NCBI GenBank assembly: GCA_944989445.1 | Contig: CALYLW010000067.1 | Location: 1,781,905 to 1,845,904 of the forward strand | Source: Ampullaceana balthica | Taxonomy: Eukaryota > Mollusca > Gastropoda > Lymnaeidae | Reading direction: 5' to 3' | DNA: 64,000 bases | Part shown: positions 55,630 through 64,000 of the stretch, piece after piece | How the letters are laid out: each line of letters opens with the position of its first letter | Position numbering within the stretch: position 1 is the stretch's first letter | Program-made: the position numbers and the translations under genes | The notes under the pieces: model-generated | Seen by the model: the letters and a program-made list of their open reading frames with translations, nothing else | Database searches by the model: none | Told to the model about the DNA's origin: nothing

Positions 55630-57406
55630 TTTCATACTCAGAGACGCTTTTGGCGCACTTGTTACTCTAAACAAATTTAAGTCATCCATCTTAAATATAA
55701 ACACAAAATATTAAATATATCAGATATGCATTTGGCATGAATTTGTTTTGAAAATGGAACATTAATAAATATTATTTGCAATGTGATCCTAGACGCTAGT
55801 TAAAGGTTCGTTGAATTAGACCAATGTTCGGAAGGTTATTGTAAGCTCCGCGACTTTGTTGCACGGGATCCAAAGAGAGGTCAATGGTCAGAAATATCAA
55901 TACATTTCTGGGAAGCGCTTGAGTTTTTAAACGACTTTTGAAATCATGCGCACCCCCGTTGAGATAAAAGGTCATTTAAAGGTTAAAACTAATTTATCAT
56001 TGTCAACCGGCAATGCATAAAGAAATATTCTGTATAGTTGCGTCTGTAATAGATAGTATAATGGTGCACAATATGAACTTGTGTTTTACGGATCAGCTCT
56101 TGTATTACCAGGAAAGATAAACCGATAAACAGTTGCTTGGTTGAATACAATTCTATTACTTGTTGAGGGTTTCAATGTTTTATCAGGAATCATGACAATG
56201 GTTTCTTTCAGATTTATGACTTTCAGATTCTGTGCTTTTAAATTCTTGAATTTTGAAAAACAATATTTACAGTATAATTAATGTATGAACTCTTCTCTAC
56301 ATTTCTTTTGTTTATTTTATTATTTTTATAATTTTATTTTTATTTATTTTTTAAATTTTTGTTCGTAGTAAATTTCTAGTTTTTTAAAATTATTTTAAAA
56401 AAATATATATTTGCTATCCTTATGTCTATTTCTCAACCAACCACCCCTCAACCGGGTCTACATTGTTTCCATCTTTGATGCGCATAATTTCAGATTAAAT
56501 GCTGCCTATGAGTATTAGTCTTTCTATTGAAGTCCCTGGTGTTTCTTATTTAAAGTAAAAATTCATAAAATTAAGTAAAATTTGATGCCCGAAACAGTGC
56601 CTTAATTGACTTACAAATTATCTACATCATAAAATTAAACCCTTAAAAAATAGTAATAAAATTTTAAAAATAAATAATAAGTTGTGAAGCGATCCTAGCT
56701 TCCAAGAATTGTATATGCTTGTTTACACTTTCGATGTTTCATTAAAGATATTGGAGATACACACAATGGTAGCAGGGCCGTTGCAGCTTAAAGTGTTGAC
56801 ACAAAGACCACAAATATAATTAATAAGAATTAGACAGTTGAAACCCAATGAAATAGACAAAAAATTAACCAGTGACCCCAGAGATTAGCCAAATTAGCCA
56901 AGAAAGACTGGTGCGATGGCACAAATATGTGTTCTACATTAGATGTTAATTTCATGAGATCAATGAGATCAAAGCTTAGACGTTATTTGATATCAGTGGT
57001 TCTCACGTGTTGAAAAGTTGCCAGAGACTCATTACGCTATGATTCGTTTTAAACCATTTTGTATCATTTAAACAACTTTACTTAATAAATCAGCACATTT
57101 CCTTCATGTGGCTGTCAGTTGAATGATAAAGTTTTGACGTTTTGAGTTTCTTTAGAGAAGTTATACATAAAGTGAAAAAGGAAACACGAGTCCATGGTGA
57201 TATGTTGGATGACTGAGAAAGCGGAGGAAATATCAAACATGGACATGGAATCAATTCTATGACATTTGTTAATGTCCAACTATTGTTCGTCTGCTTTCAT
57301 GATTTTCCAACCTATACACAAAATCTGTAAATTTCAAAAAAATCGAGAATGTGAAACATTTTAGCATGAAAAAACTTAGCTTTTCGCTTTGTCGTATACT
57401 ATTTTT
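55630..57406. other. Intergenic, no feature recognised
   Basis: AT-rich with T-rich runs around 56290-56400. No exon, RNA gene or element end could be supported. Confidence 0.35.
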
Positions 57407-58680
57407 AAATCCCTTATATTAACTACGAAATCTTGTCTTTCTGTCTCTCTCTCTGTCGTTCGTCGTCAGGCATGCGGGCTGGCGGAAAAACAAAAGTAAA
57501 TTACAAATTTGTTTGACTTTTGTTTTTCCGCCCACCCAAGACAGAGACAAGATTTCAAAGTTAATATAAGGGATTTAGAAATGACACACTTACCGTGATG
57601 CTATCGAGCTGAAATTTTGCACATAGACTCGTGTCACCTAACAATGCATCGTATCAAAATGTCATATCGATTGAATGTACAGTAATTAAATTAATGCATT
57701 TTTAGTTTATCTCTATATATAGCATGTTTAGTCGTCTGTTAGAGTTCACCACGGGTCACTGGTTTCACTCTAGCCGTCAATGTCTCGGGGGTCTGTCACG
57801 GTCTGTTGCGTGGTGCGTATTATATTGAACATAAACAATACATTAAGTAAGGTCTCATATATAAGGGATTTATAGTCAAAAACTTTGTTTTTACGGGTTT
57901 GTTTTTAAATCCCTTATATTAACTTCACCGCCGTCTCTCTCTGTCTGTCTCTCTGTCTGTCGTCATCTCATGGGCGGGCGGGCGGAAAAACAAAAGTCGA
58001 AAATGACCCACTTCCCGTGATCCGATCGAGCTGAAATTTGGCACACGGGCCCGTCTAACCTAACAATGCATCGTATCAAAATCGAACGTACCGTAATTAC
58101 ATTAATGCATTTTTAGTGTATCCTTATATGAGGTATGTAATTCAAATTCACGGTTTGTTATTGTTTTTTTCCCTAGTGAAAGTTTGAGTTGACGCGTTGA
58201 GGCAACCCATCTTAGCACCGGGGCACTTTTGTTTACATTTTACGTGTCACGCTGAGCTCGGTCAAGCGAATCGGTGACCAGACTTTTCCCCTCTCACCCC
58301 CCCTCCCCCCAGGGTTATGAAGCAAACTTGAGTTAAGACAGATTCAGTCTGTAAATGTTTGAAAATAATCAATACTGTTAGTTATGTCTCATATATAAGG
58401 GATTTATAGTCAAAAACTTTGTTTTTACGGGTTTGTTTTATTTTTATATTAAATCAATAATATTAACTTCAACGCCGTCTCTCTCTGTCTGTCGTCGGGC
58501 AGGCGGGCGGGAAAATAAAAGTAAAAAATGACACCTTTCCGTGACGCTAACGAGCTGAAATTTTGCACATAGACTCGTGTCACCTAACAATGCATCGTAT
58601 CAAAATGTCATATCGATCGAATGTACCGTTATTAAATTATTGCATTTTTAGTTTATCTCTATATAGTATCTGTATATGTC
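57407..58680 (+). repeat. Second array of AAATCCCTTATAT-ended units, with a palindromic end
   Basis: The array opens with a palindrome (57407-57576): AAATCCCTTATATTAACT with GGCGGAAAAACAAAAGTAAA, a short spacer, then the inverted copy ending TTAATATAAGGGATTT. A unit interior follows, ending at about 57880 (TATATAAGGGATTTATAG). A full unit spans 57906-58410, and a third, decayed unit starts near 58445. Core words match the array at 7551-9169. Confidence 0.7.
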
Positions 58681-58842
58681 TGCTATTGTTGAAATCCACG
58701 TGCCACGGAGTTGACCCGAGCCATCGATGACCACAGCAAGGTGAGTTCAGTCAGTTTCTGTCTGTATATGTTTGTCACGCGATGCGTTTAAAGAAATAAA
58801 ATGTTGGATATACTCTATGATTTTACACTTAGACTAAAAGAA

Positions 58843-59201
58843 TAAAATAAATAAAGTTAAAAAAAGATTTTTAAAAACCACGTTTTTATAAGTGTACTAA
58901 AAAGAAGAAAATAATTTAAAACTTACAAATTCAAGTAGTTTCATTTAATGTGACTAAAAACGTGGGGTGGGCCCTTATGAGGTTTTACATATGCAATTCA
59001 CTCATTCTCTCACTTATAGATCTCTCTTTTGCCTTCTAAATTATAAATCTTTAATTTTTATACCAAACACCCGCCCAACGTTTTAGGTCATATTAAATCA
59101 AAGCATTTTGAAGTATACGTTTTAAATTATTTTCTTCTTTTTAGTCTACTTATAAAAACGTGGTTTTTAAAAATCTTTTTTTTTACCTCTATTTATTTTA
59201 C
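58843..59201. mobile_element. Foldback element with ~85-bp inverted arms
   Basis: The left arm (58843-58926; AAAATAAATAAAG, AAGATTTTTAAAAACCACG, AAGAAGAAAATAATTTAAAA) is repeated inverted on the right (about 59113-59201) with few mismatches. About 185 bp of unrelated sequence lie between. No coding frame; the flanking duplication was not resolved. Confidence 0.75.
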
Positions 59202-59717
59202 ACCTTCCACTCGCTACCAGCGATACTTAATACAAATACATGTATTTTAAAAAAAAACTGTCAAAAATGATGTTGATTTAAATCTACGAAACAAATGGCA
59301 AGTAACTTAAAGATTTACATTTAGAGCTGGGAAGACTTTATTTTCAACAAAAGTTAATATGTAATTCCTACTATTAGATTTCGTTTCAAATTCTGACTTT
59401 AATTTTAACACTTAGTTAAATGATCAGTTTGACCGTTTGCAACGTTTAACCGCCTCTATGACAGCAGATTTTCTTCCCGCTTTCCAAATAACCGAATAGC
59501 TAATTTTGTCGACGGTGCGTTAAGTGCATTAATTAATATGACAGTAGCTATTTGGGCAAAAGAGGTAGGGGGTATAAGGATTGCTGAAGCAGGTTGGAGC
59601 ATATCTTTGTGGCAATACCTGTGGTTAGTAAGCTACAATATTGATTCTTTTAATAAATCAATGTAATCCACACGGCATAAGCTAAGCAACTAATCTCATT
59701 TCGGGTACAGGGCCGAG

Positions 59718-60418
59718 ATGGATCACAGAGAAACTGTTCTTGTTTTCCTGGCACTAATTCAGGGTATTCTTCATTTTGTATATCTTTGATTAAATATATT
59801 GCTTTAAATATTAAATAAAATATGTGGTTTGTATAGTTCAGTATGTGAATAGAGAAATATTATTACCTTCTTCACACTTCTTCTATGTATTTTCAATGAA
59901 AATCAACTTTTGAAAATTTGAAATTAAAATTTATTTGAAGCAAAATGTGATTTTTTAATGAAAAATTTAATCGAAATTTTTTAATGTTTTCGTTCTTCGT
60001 AAATGTTTTAAGCTTAAGATTATTTTTTTTTCAAACTTGTGTCAAATTTCAAAGTTAGAGTAACATGATTGTGCTTGAATTTCCTAACTTGAAGAATCAA
60101 TTTCCCTTTGAAATTTAACATGGAATTTTTATATATCGAGATTAAAATCGTAAATAGAAAATTAGCATTTGAATTGCCTTAAAGAGTTTTTTTTTAAAAA
60201 GCGTTTCCCCATTTCAATGCGTACACCAACACTTAAGCCCTAACACAAACAAAGTTGTACAATAATTTGAGACTTATCTACAAGAGGTTTGTTTCAGTAA
60301 TCTCTGTTTTTGGTACAACTTGTTATGAATACGATGCGTGGTATTCATATTCATATACGTCGATGTATTGTAACTATGGCTGTTGTGGGACAACGTCAAA
60401 CCAGTACTGCTGCACAAG
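59718..60418 (+). CDS. CYYR1-like small Cys/Tyr-rich secreted or membrane protein, first two exons (partial)
   Basis: Exon 1 (59718-59763) opens MDHRETVLVFLALIQ and splices in phase 1 (G|GTATTC) to exon 2 (60298-60418). Together they give a hydrophobic signal peptide ending near VISVFG, then TCYEYDAWYSYSYTSMYC and a CNYGCCGTTSNQYCC block. Exon 2 ends at a good donor (AG|GTAAGT). A signal peptide followed by CxYGCCG...YCC, normally with one membrane helix and a Pro-rich tail, is the pattern of animal CYYR1/shisa-like proteins of unknown or adaptor function. The membrane exon was not found before the window ends, so the gene continues to the right or is broken. The phase match and the signal peptide spanning the splice support a real gene, but no transcript evidence is available. 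Confidence 0.6.
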
Positions 60419-61056
60419 GTAAGTTTGCAATAAACATAATACTTAGATGTCAAAGAATACGTACACATTCAATACGTGCGTTAACAGTCATAAAAATGCG
60501 ACATTTAGTATGAGTTTAATGCCATTTTAAAATCCTTTATATTAACTCGTGGTGTCTGTTTGAGCCCTTGCTTGCTTGATTGTTTGTCGAAAAATTTTTG
60601 GATCGATTTTTAATCCACTCCCTCGAAGGCTAGTGAGCTGCAATTTTGCAGGCAGTTTCGTGCCGATGATAAAAACGATGTGTCAAAATTTCAGATCTAT
60701 CGCATGCACTGTAATTATATTATTAAATTTTTAGTTTATTTCATTTTATCTCTATGTATCATGTTAAATTTTTTTGCTGTAGTGTCACGGTGCGTATTAT
60801 ATTATATTGAACAACCTTTCCTGTCGCGTAATAAGGTGCGTATTTTATTGACAATACTTTTTATAAACATATTCCTGATCGGTGCGCATTATATTAAACA
60901 TGTTTTATGACACATAACTACAATTTTGTATTTTGGGATCGTCTTGCGCTGCGTATTATAATAAACACTAGTGTATTACCCTTCAAAAATGACGGAAATT
61001 TTCAGCTGAAATCTATTTATTTTGAAAAAATGCACCTTTTTAAGGGCGCCTAGCCA
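60419..61056. other. Intron of the CYYR1-like gene with decayed repeats
   Basis: A divergent AAATCCCTTATAT-type unit starts near 60528 (AAATCCTTTATATTAACTCG, then GAGCTGCAATTTTGC and AAAATTTCAGATCTATCGC). The word GTGCGTATTATATT recurs at 60790-60960. The 76-codon frame at 60680-60910 falls inside this repeat and is not taken as a gene. Confidence 0.45.
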
Positions 61057-63600
61057 GTGGCGTCACTAGGGGGGGGGGCGGGGGGGCCGCCCCGGGTGAC
61101 ACCCATCAGGGGGTGACACCCGAGCCTAAAATTTTACTGTGTACGATTTTATGTCAGAAAACAAAAGATGACACATTTTTTAATCTAGAAAGAAATTAAG
61201 AAATATAATGAAATACGTTAAACGCGAAAATTCTTATTTTAAAAAAAAACAGTCCCAACACACGAACAACATTAAAACAAATTAGGAAAAAAAGAAAAGA
61301 AATAGTCGCCGCAGACAGATCTTTAAAAAAGGCTGGAATGAAAGAGGCAGTGTCTTCTGTTTTAAAAGATATAAATCTATTTGGGCTTGGACACACCGAC
61401 AGCATGAACGAATCCCACCTCACGACTCCCTTTCACCACAGTGGGGTGGGGAGAATACGATTTTTATCAACACCACAAAAAAAAATAATCAAAAGATGGG
61501 TTTTCTTTGTTTATGTTTTCTTGAGGAAAATTATGATTTCAATGTCTTTGATTTAATATTTTATATATATATATTTATTAAAGGCGTGAAAGCATAGATA
61601 TACATGTTTAAATGCAGGTAATCCTCCGGTTACGACGGTCCCATCCCGACTTACGCTGTTTAGTGCTTACGAACCCGCCCCCGTAAAGAATAGTATTACG
61701 CGTTATTCCGTATTTAAAAAAAAATTCATGAGGTAACGAATTCTTTTCTCTATTTGAAATAACAAAAATGATTGAAAAGTATGTATGATTATTATTTCAA
61801 CCTACAACTTTCGTTTGCGAATTTTTCAAATGGAGAAGTTTTCAATCTAGTCAATAAAGCTGAGTAAGCTTACAAGTTCCTTTTCAATGCTTATTAGAGA
61901 GAGCATATTCAGCCTTTTACGTCCCATGCAAATTCTAACTCATCATATATTCTTTTAAACTTTGAAAAGGATCGCTCTCAGCTGTAGTTTAATGTCATCA
62001 TTGAAAGATAGATGCGAAGTGCGATGTATACATTTGTAAAGGACTGTGTGAAATATAGCTTATTCAAAAGCAGCAAAAATTTTAGCTCTGTGCAAGTTTT
62101 TTTTAGTTTCGCTTTGTGCTAATTCCTTTTCCTTACCCTGAGTCTGGGGCTGGACAATAACTTTTTTAAGAGTTCTAAAAATTGGACTAATTCTGAAGGT
62201 AAGCAGTCTTCGAAATCACTCATGAACCTACATGTGGAAGAAGATCAGAAGCCCCGAGCCTAGTGCTCTTTATGGGTCTTCCTGGAAGACCCCCTTAGCC
62301 ATCTGGCCACCAAAGGGACGTAGCAGCTGAGGACCCCCCCCCCAAAGAAAACGCGGTCGCTTCTGAAGCGGCCACCTGGGCATCCAGTAGAAGATGCCTC
62401 CCACTAAGTTGCCCTCACAAGGAGGTGGTGGAATTTCCTACTACGACCCGCTACTACTTTGGCGCCATCCCGGCAAAGCACACGGGTCTCCATGGTTAGG
62501 ACCGCCGCAGACCGGGGGATCATCAAAGACCTACCTAGGGTGCAACCCCCACTGGAAGGTTTCCTCAGAGCTGGCGTCCAATGCGTTCTTCGTGGCACTT
62601 TTTGCTAATCCGTACTGGCGCTCCTGGCCCTAAACCGGCACCGCTCGATGGCGTTGCTACTAAAATGAGGGGGACGAAACGGTTGCTTCGGATTTACCCG
62701 ACCCCTTCTTCAAAATCACTTGAATGTTCTTCCATTAACTTGGCTGCTGCCCATCGGGTGGCGAAAGTGCTGAGCTCAGTTAGGTTTGTAAGAAAGCCAA
62801 ATTTCTCATGGATGTATTTATATGCACCTAACCAATGTTGTAGGGCTTAAGAAAGTTTGTCAATGATTACCAGAAATACCTCAATCTTGAATTTTTTTCT
62901 CCAGGAGAATACTGTTTTGTTGATGTCATTTATCAAACTGACGCTTTCTTTTTTGGTTGATAGTATTGAAGATTGTTTACACTGTTTTTACCACGGACTT
63001 TTCCTTTCTTTTGTCTTCATAGGAATAAAATGAAGAATGCTATTTTTTAACAAACTCAATGAGATACTTCCTTTCTAAAATTGTTTCCCAAATTTCAAGT
63101 AAAATAGCGACTTCCAGTTGTTCAATTTCCTTTAGAAATCCTTCTTCTTCAAGTCGGCAGTCACGTGGCTGATTTTCATTCGTTGCTAATTCTTCCAGTG
63201 CTGCGATATTCTCATGGTATGAGCTATTAACAGACCTTACAGCATAATGTCAGGCTGACCATCTTGTGTCAGACAAGGCTTTGTTAGCATGTATCAATTT
63301 CATATGTTTTTGAAGTACCTGTCAACGATGAGTAGATGCAACAAGTCGGGTATAAAGATTTTGCAGGAGATAAAAAAATCTGACCGCAGTAGGACAACCT
63401 GCTGCTCTTTTCCCAACCAAATTAAAGGAATGAGCTGTGCACGGCACATAATGAGCTACAAAGCACTTCTCACGAAGAATAGCCTGCTTTCGGTTATACT
63501 TCCTACTCATTTGCAGCATTGCCGTATGACTGTCCAAGGCATTTTCAGGGATTCGTACAAACATAATGGCCTGCATCTTTATTATACACTATAATTCATA
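61057..63600 (-). pseudogene. Decayed hAT/ZMYM1-like (DUF4371) transposase element
   Basis: The low-coordinate end is CAGTGGCGTCACTAGGG at about 61057, the same terminus as the MITEs at 16737 and 46592. Minus-strand pieces then read, from the high end: KYNRKQAILREKC, AHYVPCTAHSFNLVGKRAAG, TAVRFFYLLQNLYTRLVAST, LSDTRWSA, IAALEELATNENQPRDC, LEVAILLEIWETIL, KYIHEKFGFLTNLTELSTF and HSSDFEE, resuming as SDFEDCLPSELVQFLELL. This order matches transposases of the ZMYM1-like hAT branch. Stops and frame breaks are frequent, and a retroposon (62221-62706) interrupts it. The high-coordinate terminus was not found; a GGGGCCGTCC-type copy adjoins at about 63650. Confidence 0.75.
62221..62706 (-). mobile_element. 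Retroposon (SINE-like), 5'-truncated copy, 14-bp target duplication
   Basis: Inverse of the 3' part of 11560-12240 (shared words GCGGCCACCTGGGCATCC, CTAAACCGGCACCGCTC, TACTGGCGCTCCTGGCCC). It is flanked by TCTTCGAAATCACT (62207-62220) and TCTTCAAAATCACT (62707-62720). These encode the SDFE residues of the transposase it interrupts, which fixes the target site. Confidence 0.78.
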
Positions 63601-63649
63601 AAAAGTTTCGGCGCCCTTAAATTATTGCGGGCTTTAGCCCGTTCAGCAC

Positions 63650-64000
63650 CCCCCCCTTTAATCCGCCATAGGGGGGGTCCACGCATCTATGACGATGTGG
63701 TACGAGGAGGGGGGTGTTTAAGAAATGTGACTTCACATTAAAAACGCGAAACTTTAAATAAAAGTTCCACTTAAATATTTGATTGTTTACCATTTATTTA
63801 ATTATGTTTTCAATGACTTCACGCATGTTACGATATTACAGTGCAGACTTACCCTAAATACATTTTTAAATGACAAAAAATAATTTGCAACATGCTAATT
63901 TTAATTGAGAAAATACGGCTTGGGTGAGGGGTGTCAAAGCTTTGTGACGTCATATCGTAAAAAAGGGGTCGGGTGTAAGTTTGTGTGGCAAAGTATGACG
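63650..64000. mobile_element. GGGGCCGTCC-family copy, ends eroded, runs off the window
   Basis: G-rich arms (GGGGGGGTCCACGC, GAGGAGGGGGG), the words AAGTTCCACTTAAATATTTG and TTACGATATTACAGTGCAGAC, and GTGACGTCAT near the right match the interior of the copies at 5819-6241 and 7292-10761. No intact terminus is within the window. Confidence 0.6.

Noticed and set aside
60680..60910. 76-codon hydrophobic frame as the membrane exon of the CYYR1-like gene
   Set aside because: It sits in a decayed AAATCCCTTATAT-type repeat, lacks an acceptor in the needed phase and has no Pro-rich tail.
62394..62850. Plus-strand frames with MPPTKLPSQGGGG
   Set aside because: They fall in a retroposon whose other copy (11834-12070, minus) gives the same peptide; repeat-derived.
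1..64000. CRISPR arrays, bacterial operons, tRNA or rRNA genes
   Set aside because: The tandem repeats lack unique spacers, the genes are spliced, and no cloverleaf or rRNA signature was recognised by eye.

Overview
This is eukaryotic, AT-rich, repeat-laden DNA with small exons in long introns. Gene content and protein divergence fit a lophotrochozoan animal, most likely a gastropod mollusc; the species is inferred, not proven. No bacterial-style operons, CRISPR arrays, rRNA or tRNA genes were seen.

Layout. The left edge (1-47, minus) holds the first coding codons of a RAB28-like small GTPase. About 11 kb of transposon-rich DNA follows: a Tigger/pogo-like element, several GGGGCCGTCC-ended elements, and a tandem block of AAATCCCTTATAT-ended units nested inside one of them. 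From 11098 to 18775 (plus) lies an eight-exon gene for an ER-type Hsp70 related to BiP/HSPA5. It has a signal peptide, a degenerate second phosphate loop, an apparent frameshift and a KLEL C-terminus. From 28020 down to 22774 (minus) lies a complete seven-exon RAB18, tail to tail with the Hsp70 gene. From 31743 to 52424 (plus) lies a complete twenty-exon ABCB6, an ABC half-transporter of 841 codons. From 59718 (plus) the first two exons of a small secreted or membrane Cys/Tyr-rich protein (CYYR1-like) can be read; the rest is not found before the window ends.

Repeats are the other half of the story. Five to seven short elements have CAGGG/CAGWGG-type ends and 8-bp target duplications (hAT-like). 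A decayed hAT/ZMYM1-like transposase at 61057-63600 shares its terminal sequence with two of them. There are several non-LTR retrotransposon pieces, including a long open reverse-transcriptase frame in ABCB6 intron 12, and two copies of a retroposon with 14-bp target duplications. Two insertions can be dated against paralogous empty sites.

The most unusual signal is in ABCB6. In introns 5, 7, 10 and 15 a tandem repeat starts exactly on the exon-intron junction, so each unit re-copies the exon end and the 5' splice site. In the Hsp70 gene a 3' splice site is duplicated in tandem. This looks like recurrent local duplication seeded at splice junctions.

The genes do not form one pathway. RAB18 (ER/lipid droplet traffic), the ER Hsp70 and ABCB6 (porphyrin/metal-linked export) are simply neighbours. 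All exon coordinates were derived by hand from splice phase and protein homology, and need transcript confirmation.
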